A DNA stretch of 19,279 nucleotides. Source: an uncultured Corynebacterium sp. Lineage in GTDB: Bacteria; Actinomycetota; Actinomycetes; Mycobacteriales; Mycobacteriaceae. Positions 14,040 to 19,279 of this stretch are shown here, piece after piece (position 1 is the first letter of the stretch; the number at the start of each line of letters is the position of its first letter). The notes below the pieces were generated by a model. It made no database searches, was not told the origin of the DNA, and saw nothing but the letters and a program-made list of their open reading frames with translations. The stretch is taken from assembly GCF_937999985.1 (NCBI RefSeq), contig NZ_CALLDG010000129.1:1-19279 (forward strand). Reading direction: 5' to 3'. The position numbers were made by a program, and so were the translations under genes.

Positions 14040-15017
14040 ATGAATATTTTTAAAGATGTTTGCATCACGATTTCCCGCATCCTCGTGGGCATCGTGCTGA
14101 TTGCCCACGGTTGGCAAAAGTACGATTCCTGGACCATCGACGGCACTGCACGATCCTTTGAATCCATGGGCGTGCCGTGGCCGAACGCTTCCGCGCAGAT
14201 CGCCACCTACTTCGAGCTCGCCGCGGGCGTGCTACTGATCCTCGGCCTGCTGGTTCGGATCGTCGGCCCGCTGCTGTTTATCCAAATGGCCTTCGCTTTT
14301 GGCTTCGCTCACTGGGGCAAGGGTGTCTTCGTCGCCGATGGCGGTTGGGAGCTCGTCGGGGTTCTGGGTGCGGCGGGCCTCGCCCTGGCCGCGTCCGGCT
14401 CGGGTCGCTTTAGCTTGGACTATCTCTTTATGACGCCCGTACGTGCCCGCAAGGAACGTAAAGAGAAGGCGGCGCAGGAGGCCAACGGTAGTTATGCTCC
14501 CGCAGCCGCGCCTGCCGGAGCGGCTGGAGCATCGAATGCAGCTCCAAATGCTGGGCAGAGCCCATTCAGCAGCTATGGGTCCGCCAACCAGGGTTCCAAC
14601 TTCCAGGGCTCCAATTATCAGAATTCTAATTTCCAGGGCTCGCCCGCGCAGGCTCCCAACAACCAGGGTTCCAACCTCTGGGGCAACAACCAGGGAAATA
14701 AGCCTCAGAACAATAAGCCCCAGAACAATACGCCCTGGAACAATCGAGGAAACGACGGCTACGCTGGCTACACCATCGGTAGCACGGACAGCGCTGGCAG
14801 TGCTGGCGCCGCTGGCGTTGCCGGTGGCGCCGGTGCAGCGGGCATGACGAACGGCAGCGACGCTGATGCCCCTACCACCCAGTGGAACAGCGACCAAAGC
14901 AGCGGCCCCTCCAGCAACAACAGCTTTGGCGGCTTCTCCAACTCCGGTTCAGATTCCGGCTCGGACAGCGGCTCCAGCGGTGGAGACGGCGGCGGAGATG
15001 GCGGCGGTGGCGACTAA
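14040..15017 (+). CDS. DoxX-family membrane protein with long low-complexity tail
   Basis: Residues 1-130 form a DoxX/DoxD-like four-helix domain (ISRILVGIVLIAHGWQKYD at 11-29; ASAQIATYFELAAGVLLILG at 50-69; GPLLFIQMAFAFGFAHWGKG; LVGVLGAAGLALAASGSG). Members are associated with redox or quinone-linked membrane functions, but the activity here is unknown. After a basic stretch (RARKERKEK) comes a tail of about 185 residues: first Ala-rich, then Gln/Asn/Gly/Ser repeats (NFQGS, NYQNS, NKPQNNKPQNN), and finally Gly/Ser/Asp repeats ending in GGGDGGGGD. It is probably disordered and cytoplasmic. Most DoxX proteins end near residue 150, so the tail is the unusual part. A strong terminator follows at 15078. 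Confidence 0.8.
   Translation: MNIFKDVCITISRILVGIVLIAHGWQKYDSWTIDGTARSFESMGVPWPNASAQIATYFELAAGVLLILGLLVRIVGPLLFIQMAFAFGFAHWGKGVFVADGGWELVGVLGAAGLALAASGSGRFSLDYLFMTPVRARKERKEKAAQEANGSYAPAAAPAGAAGASNAAPNAGQSPFSSYGSANQGSNFQGSNYQNSNFQGSPAQAPNNQGSNLWGNNQGNKPQNNKPQNNTPWNNRGNDGYAGYTIGSTDSAGSAGAAGVAGGAGAAGMTNGSDADAPTTQWNSDQSSGPSSNNSFGGFSNSGSDSGSDSGSSGGDGGGDGGGGD
14580..14753. repeat. Degenerate Q/N-G-S repeats in doxX
   Basis: Imperfect in-frame repeats such as CAGGGTTCCAACTTC, CAGGGCTCCAATTAT and TTCCAGGGCTC, then AATAAGCCTCAGAAC and AATAAGCCCCAGAAC, encode NFQGSNYQNSNFQGS and NKPQNNKPQNN. They are divergent tandem copies rather than exact ones, so length polymorphism between strains is plausible. 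Confidence 0.6.
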
Positions 15018-15077
15018 AGGCCACAGTCCACCCGCGCCCTGCATCTGAGCAGTTGAGCATCTGAGCATCACACACTA

Positions 15078-15120
15078 CCCCGCAGGAGGGCAGAAACCCT
15101 CCCCTGCGGGGTTTTGCTTT
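15078..15120 (+). terminator. Strong intrinsic terminator after doxX
   Basis: CCCCGCAGGAGGG (15078-15090) pairs with CCCTCCCCTGCGGGG (15097-15111) across a 6-nt loop CAGAAA, with one bulge region, and is followed directly by TTTTGCTTTT. This is the clearest rho-independent terminator in the window. It isolates doxX from the downstream gene at 15241. Confidence 0.9.
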
Positions 15121-15160
15121 TGAGTTCTCTTAACCCAAATAAGGTGGGTAGAAAAAATCC

Positions 15161-15190
15161 TTGACGTTTCCAACAATTGTTGATTACCCT
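15161..15190 (+). promoter_or_regulatory. Promoter with operator-like palindrome in spacer
   Basis: TTGACG (15161-15166) and TACCCT (15185-15190) form a -35/-10 pair with an 18-bp spacer. The spacer holds the perfect 12-bp palindrome CAACAATTGTTG at 15171-15182. A dyad between -35 and -10 is the classical position for a repressor operator; AT-centred CAATTG palindromes are common for MarR-type regulators, which is only a suggestion. A second possible -10 (TAATGT, 15197-15202) exists downstream. Confidence 0.5.
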
Positions 15191-15240
15191 ATGTTTTAAT
15201 GTTGAAAACCCACGGATTCTGAGGAAGGAGAGAGCGCATC

Positions 15241-15606
15241 ATGTTCAACCCATTTAGTCAGCTCCGAGCAAAGCTCTGGACAACCGACACCACCGGGGGA
15301 CCCGATCCGGCACCCCTCGATGCGACCGATGCCCCCGATGTCGTCGATGCGTTCCCCCTCCCCGAGGAGTACCGCATCTACCTCGAAGCCAACCGTGACC
15401 TCCCTACCCCCTTCTTGAACGCTTTGGACACCCGCAGCCCCTCTTACCTCGATATCATCGCCTACCTCATCGACACCGGAAAGACTCCCGCCACTCGCCA
15501 GGATGTGCAGGCCAGCTTCCTCGCCGTCCACAAGCGCCTCCCCGGCCCAGCGGAGCTGGAATCCACTGTGAAGCGAGTCCAGGAGTTCGGCCTCGAGGCC
15601 AGCTAG
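15241..15606 (+). CDS. Uncharacterised 121-residue protein
   Basis: I do not recognise this protein. It is soluble by composition and has no signal peptide or membrane helix. Residues 1-15 are basic/aromatic (MFNPFSQLRAKLW), 16-40 form an acidic, Pro/Asp-rich linker, and 41-121 look like a compact helical domain (PLPEEYRIYLEANRD, SPSYLDIIAYLIDTG, TRQDVQASFLAVHKRLPGPA, ELESTVKRVQEFGLEAS). Expression signals are good: GAGGAAGGAG is 10 nt before the ATG, and a -35/-10 pair with a palindrome lies at 15161-15190. It has its own terminator-isolated promoter and precedes menE by 71 nt, so it may be a separately regulated unit. Confidence 0.7.
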   Translation: MFNPFSQLRAKLWTTDTTGGPDPAPLDATDAPDVVDAFPLPEEYRIYLEANRDLPTPFLNALDTRSPSYLDIIAYLIDTGKTPATRQDVQASFLAVHKRLPGPAELESTVKRVQEFGLEAS

Positions 15607-15664
15607 CCTCGGCCCATCGTTATCCGAACCGGGATGACTGGGGCGGGCTGTCCAAGCCGACTTG

Positions 15665-15670
15665 TACATT
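15665..15670 (+). promoter_or_regulatory. -10 element for leaderless menE mRNA
   Basis: TACATT ends 7 nt before ATG 15678 (intervening GGTCAGC). The in-frame TTG at 15669 overlaps the -10 and is therefore an unlikely start. No -35 with good match is visible. Confidence 0.5.
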
Positions 15671-15677
15671 GGTCAGC

Positions 15678-17042
15678 ATGACCGGAAACTCCTCCCTCGT
15701 CCCACTGCAGCCGACCGTGATCAGCGCGGCCTCGCCCGAGCTTTTCACCACCTCCCTGGAGTCTCTAAAGCGGCTGCTCGCGGGCGAAATCTCCATCCTT
15801 CCCCTCCCCGCAGATTGGGAACAAACTTGCCCCGACCTGCCGGAACAAATGCGCGCGGGGAGCTCCCTTAAAGACGATCTGGTAGCGCCCGGCACACTCA
15901 TCGCCTGCACCTCTGGTTCCACAGGAACACCGAAGGGTGCGGTGCTCGGGTCGCAGCAGCTCGCCACTAGTGCGGACGCCACAGCCTCCTTCATTGAGCG
16001 CCATTATCAAGCACAGCCGGGGGCGTGGCTACTCACACTTCCGGCCCATCACATCGCAGGACTGCAAGTGATGCTACGCAGTCTGCGGGCGGGCTACACT
16101 CCCCTGGCCGCCGCGCACCTGCAAGCTCAACACCTGCAAGCCCAACGCCTACGAGCTCAGCGCCCGCACGCCGGCGCGCGCTTCACCGCAACCGGCTTCA
16201 TCGCAGACACAGAAGCATTGGCGGAAACCTACCCGGACGTGGACCTCTACACCTCCCTCGTACCCGCACAGCTAGAAAGAATCGCCGAATACCCCACCGC
16301 CGTTAAGGCGCTGAAACGCTACGCCTGCGTGCTGGTGGGTGGCGCGGCGGCGCGTGAGGGCGTCATAAAAAAGATGGCCGAGGAAGGAGCACAGATCGCG
16401 CTGACCTACGGCTCCAGCGAGACGGCGGGTGGGATGGTGTATAACGGCCGGTGCCTGCCGGGGGCGCGAGTGCGGATCGACGGCGCGGACGAGCGCGGGG
16501 CCGGGCGTGTGCGGACCAGCGGGCCGATGGTGGCGGACGGGTATCGCAACGTGGATTCGGCGGAGGCGTTTCCGGTGGCAGGTGAGTTCGTGACTTCCGA
16601 CATCGGGGTGTTGGACGACGGCGTTCTAGAAGGCGACGGCGAAGATTCGAGCGGCACGCTGCGGATTCTCGGGCGCGCCGACGGGGCCATCAATACCGGC
16701 GGCTACAAGGTGCTTCCGGAGGAGGTGGAAAAGGCCATCTGCCAGGAAGTTCCAGGGGTCACGGTTGCGTTTGCGGCAGGCGTAAAGGATCCCAAGTACG
16801 CGGAGTTCGGCGAATCGATCGGGGCACTGGTGGTGCTGCGCGAGGTTAGTAAGGATACGGTCGAGCACCCTCGCGAAGTGACCGAACTGGTGCGCGAGGC
16901 AATGCGTGGGCAGGCGGGGCCAGGCCTTCTGCCCCGGCGTGCCTGGGCTATCCACGAGATGCCAACTACCGGGCCGGGAAAGACTAATCGGCAGCAAGCC
17001 GCCGCGATGCTGAACGAGCTCTACGGGCAGCCACGCATCTAA
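15678..17042 (+). CDS. menE: o-Succinylbenzoate-CoA ligase
   Basis: Acyl-adenylate-forming enzyme that activates o-succinylbenzoate to its CoA thioester, the MenB substrate. AMP-binding P-loop TSGSTGTPKG is at residues 78-87, LPAHHIAGLQVMLRSLRAGY follows near 119-138, ALTYGSSETAGGMVYNG carries the A5 motif, the hinge GRADGAINTGGYKVLPEEVE comes next, and the C-terminal catalytic Lys motif is PTTGPGKTNRQQ. At 454 residues it is longer than the mycobacterial enzyme, partly through a 20-residue repeat insert at 147-166. ATG 15678 is chosen, with TACATT 7 nt upstream. The stop is followed by 132 nt before menA, which has its own promoter. Confidence 0.92.
   Translation: MTGNSSLVPLQPTVISAASPELFTTSLESLKRLLAGEISILPLPADWEQTCPDLPEQMRAGSSLKDDLVAPGTLIACTSGSTGTPKGAVLGSQQLATSADATASFIERHYQAQPGAWLLTLPAHHIAGLQVMLRSLRAGYTPLAAAHLQAQHLQAQRLRAQRPHAGARFTATGFIADTEALAETYPDVDLYTSLVPAQLERIAEYPTAVKALKRYACVLVGGAAAREGVIKKMAEEGAQIALTYGSSETAGGMVYNGRCLPGARVRIDGADERGAGRVRTSGPMVADGYRNVDSAEAFPVAGEFVTSDIGVLDDGVLEGDGEDSSGTLRILGRADGAINTGGYKVLPEEVEKAICQEVPGVTVAFAAGVKDPKYAEFGESIGALVVLREVSKDTVEHPREVTELVREAMRGQAGPGLLPRRAWAIHEMPTTGPGKTNRQQAAAMLNELYGQPRI
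16116..16175. repeat. Four 15-bp tandem repeats inside menE
   Basis: CACCTGCAAGCTCAA (16116-16130), CACCTGCAAGCCCAA (16131-16145), CGCCTACGAGCTCAG (16146-16160) and a more diverged fourth copy (16161-16175) encode HLQAQ, HLQAQ, RLRAQ, RPHAG. The unit is a multiple of three, so the insert keeps menE in frame. It lies just after the conserved AHHIAG segment, at a position likely to be a surface loop. Confidence 0.8.
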
Positions 17043-17078
17043 AGGCACGGGCACCTGCACGCCCCGGCACCTACGGAC

Positions 17079-17106
17079 TTGGGCTCCGGCGCCCAAAGAC
17101 TAGACT
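17079..17106 (+). promoter_or_regulatory. menA promoter
   Basis: TTGGGC (17079-17084) and TAGACT (17101-17106) are separated by 16 bp. Transcription would begin near 17113, giving a leader of about 60 nt that carries AAAGGCGG ahead of ATG 17175. Unlike menB, menE and menG, this men gene therefore appears to have a conventional leader. Confidence 0.5.
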
Positions 17107-17174
17107 AAAGAGGTTTGCGGCACCCCACACTCACGGGCGCCGCTCCCCAGTGCGAGCCCCAAGAAAGGCGGACC

Positions 17175-18071
17175 ATGACTTCCACACCCAGGCAGTACCC
17201 CGGCGCGACCCCGGCCCAGTGGCTGGAGGGAGCACGCCCGCACACCTGGGCGAACGCCGTTGCCCCGGTGCTGGCTGGCACCGCGGCGGCCACCCTGGCG
17301 AGCGAGGCAAACCCCCTGCGGGCCATACTGGCCGGGGTTGTCGCCCTAGCGATGATCGTCGGCGTGAACTACGCGAACGACTACTCCGATGGCATCAAGG
17401 GAACGGACGACGACCGCTCCGGGCCACTGCGCCTGACCGGCAGCGGACTCGTGGAGCCGAAGAAGGTCAAGTGCGCGGCGTTTGCCTCCTTCGGTGTGGG
17501 AGCGGTCGCCGGCATCGCGCTGAGCTTGCTGAGCGCTTGGTGGCTGGTCCTCGTCGGTGCGGCCTGCATTGCCGGCGCGTGGTTCTACACCGGCGGCAAG
17601 AACCCCTACGGCTACCGAGGACTGGGCGAAGTCGCGGTGTTCGTGTTCTTCGGCCTGGTCGCAGTGCTGGGAACGGAATTCACCCAGACCGGCAGCGTGA
17701 GCTGGCGCGGCCTGCTGCTGGCCGTCGCCGTCGGCAGCCTCTCCAGCGCCGTGAACCTAGCCAACAACCTGCGGGACATTCCTACTGACGCCGCCACCGG
17801 CAAAATCACCTTAGCCGTTCGCCTGGGGGACGCGAACACCCGCCGCCTGTGGGTAGGGCTGGTTTCCCTGGCGGTAATCGTCACCATCGGCATCAGCATC
17901 GGCCACTGGTGGGGGCTTATCGCCCTGCTGGCGGTTCCGCTATTCGTAGTAGCAGCTCGCCCGGTGACCGGCGGCGCGCAGGGCAGGGCCCTGATCCCCG
18001 TGCTGGGCATGCTGGGCCGCGGAATGCTGCTGTGGTCGGTCCTGGAGTTTGCCGCCGCCCTGCTGGCCTAG
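17175..18071 (+). CDS. menA: 1,4-dihydroxy-2-naphthoate polyprenyltransferase
   Basis: UbiA-superfamily integral membrane enzyme joining the polyprenyl chain to DHNA to give demethylmenaquinone. The first Asp-rich motif is NDYSDGIKGTDDD (68-80) and the second is within NNLRDIPTDAATGKITLAVR (197-216). Eight or so membrane helices span 298 residues, as in the family. ATG 17175 has AAAGGCGG upstream; a TTG at 17115 would add an unlike N-terminus and is rejected. It converges on the gene at 18112 with 40 nt between, in which no convincing terminator is seen. Confidence 0.93.
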   Translation: MTSTPRQYPGATPAQWLEGARPHTWANAVAPVLAGTAAATLASEANPLRAILAGVVALAMIVGVNYANDYSDGIKGTDDDRSGPLRLTGSGLVEPKKVKCAAFASFGVGAVAGIALSLLSAWWLVLVGAACIAGAWFYTGGKNPYGYRGLGEVAVFVFFGLVAVLGTEFTQTGSVSWRGLLLAVAVGSLSSAVNLANNLRDIPTDAATGKITLAVRLGDANTRRLWVGLVSLAVIVTIGISIGHWWGLIALLAVPLFVVAARPVTGGAQGRALIPVLGMLGRGMLLWSVLEFAAALLA

Positions 18072-18111
18072 CCTGAGCAGCCCTGCTGATCCAGGCAGAA
18101 CTAGCTTTGGG

Positions 18112-18804
18112 TTACGCGGGAGCCGGGCCGAAGGCCACCCCGCGGAAGCGGACATTGTCCGCGATCTGCTGGGTCAGGCTATCCCGCCAGGCCATGGGAA
18201 CAGCGGAGCCCAATTTAAAGGTCACCCCTAGCACATCAACCGAGTAAATTCCTCGTGGCAGGTGCGGCACTAATGGCACCCCCGGCGCCGACTGAATGCG
18301 GTATATTTCCAGTGCAGACTGCGTCGGTACGCCAGGGCGACCAGGGCTACCGGGGCGGAGCACCACCTCAAGTGCAAACTCCCCATCCAAGACCCCGGCA
18401 CTGCGTGTCCACTTATCGGCAAGCTCGGGGCCCAGCCCCACCGACTCCGGCCCCACACTTCGGTAGCGAGTGCTGATCACGTTCACCCGCGCAATGTCGC
18501 TCCATGGGATCCGTACAGCCGCATCCCCTACTCCCGAATCGTCCACTACAAGCGCTGGGTTGATCGTTGTACTGGACGTAGCCCGCGCGTTGGCCTGTCG
18601 CTGGCTGGTGTACCAGCCGAACATCGCAAGCCCCACCAAGGCGAGGGCCACCAGCGGAATCAGAGTCTTCTCGACCACCATCATGGCCACGCATCCCGCA
18701 GCGAGGGCGACGAATACTAGGCCAATAGCCAGCCCGCCGAGCTGCTTGCCACGTTGGGTTCGCGGGTTTACCCACACCACGACGTCCTGGGGTCTGCCAT
18801 ACAT
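18112..18804 (-). CDS. Two-helix membrane protein with PH-like domain
   Basis: 230 residues. A short N-terminal part (MYGRPQDVVVWVNPRTQRG) precedes two adjacent helices (about 24-42 and 46-63). The rest is a soluble domain with beta-rich sequence including INPALVVDDSGVGDAAVRIP and WSDIARV, a pattern seen in bacterial PH-like domains; that assignment is by eye and tentative. The start ATG 18804 is supported by TAAACT ending 7 nt upstream; further upstream codons to 18888 lie inside the preceding gene. It is 19 nt downstream of the DUF4229-type gene on the same strand. Function unknown. Confidence 0.65.
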   Translation of the reverse strand: MYGRPQDVVVWVNPRTQRGKQLGGLAIGLVFVALAAGCVAMMVVEKTLIPLVALALVGLAMFGWYTSQRQANARATSSTTINPALVVDDSGVGDAAVRIPWSDIARVNVISTRYRSVGPESVGLGPELADKWTRSAGVLDGEFALEVVLRPGSPGRPGVPTQSALEIYRIQSAPGVPLVPHLPRGIYSVDVLGVTFKLGSAVPMAWRDSLTQQIADNVRFRGVAFGPAPA

Positions 18805-18811
18805 GGCAGTC

Positions 18812-18817
18812 AGTTTA
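18812..18817 (-). promoter_or_regulatory. -10 element for leaderless transcript of the PH-like gene
   Basis: On the minus strand TAAACT is followed by GACTGCC (7 nt) and ATG 18804. It lies in the 19-nt gap after the upstream gene's stop, so the gene can be expressed separately from its neighbour. Confidence 0.5.
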
Positions 18818-18823
18818 ATCGCC

Positions 18824-19189
18824 TTAGTCGTCCAGGCGCTCCCGCAGCTGGTTACGCAGCTCCTGCTTGTGGGCCTGCCTATCGGCATCCCACGCCGCCA
18901 CCTGCTGTGTCACCCGCAGCCGCAGACCCTTGAACATGAACATCGACAGCGGCAGAGCCAGGATCAGCGCCAACGTCATGCTGATCAGCAGCGGGAAGTA
19001 GTTCGCCATTCCCAGCAACACCACGACCATGTGGATGATGAACGTCAGCACCAGGAACAAAACCAGTCGTAAGAAGCCGTACAGTGCAATGTCGCGTACG
19101 GCCTTGCCCTTGTCGACCGACGGGCCCTTAGAGCCCGCAAAGCCCTTATCTTCCGCCGTGTCCTTTGCCTTCACATCATCATTAGTCAC
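18824..19189 (-). CDS. DUF4229-like small membrane protein
   Basis: 121 residues. A charged N-terminal segment of about 30 residues is followed by two helices (about 35-58, LYGFLRLVLFLVLTFIIHMV, and 64-83, PLLISMTLALILALPLSMFM) and a charged, probably helical C-terminus (DADRQAHKQELRNQLRERLDD). The helix pair with R near the first helix and LPLS in the second resembles DUF4229 proteins of actinobacteria. GTG 19189 is preferred over GTG 19231 because TAGTGT ends 7 nt before it. Function unknown. Confidence 0.6.
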   Translation of the reverse strand: MTNDDVKAKDTAEDKGFAGSKGPSVDKGKAVRDIALYGFLRLVLFLVLTFIIHMVVVLLGMANYFPLLISMTLALILALPLSMFMFKGLRLRVTQQVAAWDADRQAHKQELRNQLRERLDD

Positions 19190-19196
19190 ACCCCCA

Positions 19197-19202
19197 ACAC
19201 TA
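19197..19202 (-). promoter_or_regulatory. -10 element for leaderless transcript of the DUF4229-like gene
   Basis: On the minus strand TAGTGT is followed by TGGGGGT (7 nt) and GTG 19189. The G-run could alternatively act as a weak ribosome site for a longer transcript. Confidence 0.4.
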
Positions 19203-19260
19203 CGTTCACCCCCTGGATAACGGGTAATCACCGGCCGGAATTGAACGCGGGCGAATCCTC

Positions 19261-19266
19261 TATGCT
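19261..19266 (+). promoter_or_regulatory. -10 element for the gene at the window edge
   Basis: TATGCT ends 7 nt before ATG 19274. TTGAAC at 19241-19246 is a possible -35, although the 14-bp spacer is short. Confidence 0.4.
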
Positions 19267-19273
19267 GGAGGCC

Positions 19274-19279
19274 ATGGGT
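19274..19279 (+). CDS. First two codons of a rightward gene (truncated)
   Basis: ATG GGT at the very end of the window is preceded by TATGCT-N7, the same geometry as six other starts here, with GGAGG inside the 7 nt. Only Met-Gly is visible, so nothing can be said about the product. It would be divergent from the DUF4229-like gene. Confidence 0.3.

Noticed and set aside
14232..14897. 221-codon minus-strand frame opposite doxX
   Set aside because: It mirrors the repetitive DoxX tail and has no ribosome site or motif. The DoxX domain on the plus strand is convincing.

Overview
The window looks like chromosomal DNA from a high-GC actinobacterium, most likely a Corynebacterium. The evidence is a scattered menaquinone (vitamin K2) locus arranged as in Corynebacteriales, a GDP-mannose-type lipid mannosyltransferase embedded in it, and a geranylgeranyl-reductase-like menaquinone reductase next to a polyprenyl diphosphate synthase. 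The species is not identified.

Layout. Positions 1-602 hold a truncated tRNA-Thr(GGU), a probable decayed gene read in three frames, and tRNA-Tyr(GUA) with its terminator, all on the minus strand. Positions 711-10040 hold the main menaquinone block. It contains a polyprenyl diphosphate synthase (side-chain supply), the divergent MenJ-like reductase, a minus-strand group (menC, menD, a DUF3592-type membrane protein, the mannosyltransferase mgtA, menG), and menB diverging from menC. Positions 10061-13003 are an AT-richer insertion. It encodes an ABC exporter (ATPase, a permease with a large C-terminal extracytoplasmic domain, a six-helix membrane protein) and, just upstream, a 60-residue candidate ORF with a GG motif and a basic, CGC-containing C-terminal half. 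From 13017 the GC-rich backbone resumes with an RluA-type pseudouridine synthase, a DoxX protein with a long Q/N/G/S-rich tail, an unrecognised 121-residue protein behind a promoter with a palindrome in its spacer, menE, menA, a two-helix PH-like membrane protein, a DUF4229-type membrane protein, and the first codons of a rightward gene at the window edge.

How the genes work together. MenD, MenC, MenE and MenB make the naphthoate ring. MenA attaches the polyprenyl chain supplied by the polyprenyl diphosphate synthase. MenG methylates the ring and the MenJ-like reductase saturates one isoprene unit. MenF, MenH and the DHNA-CoA thioesterase are not in the window.

Most notable observations: seven start codons preceded by a TANNNT hexamer ending exactly 7 nt upstream (leaderless-mRNA geometry), the AT-rich exporter island with its possible peptide gene, the operator-like palindrome ahead of the 121-residue gene, and the frameshifted gene remnant beside tRNA-Thr. 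No rRNA, CRISPR array, insertion sequence or integrase was seen.
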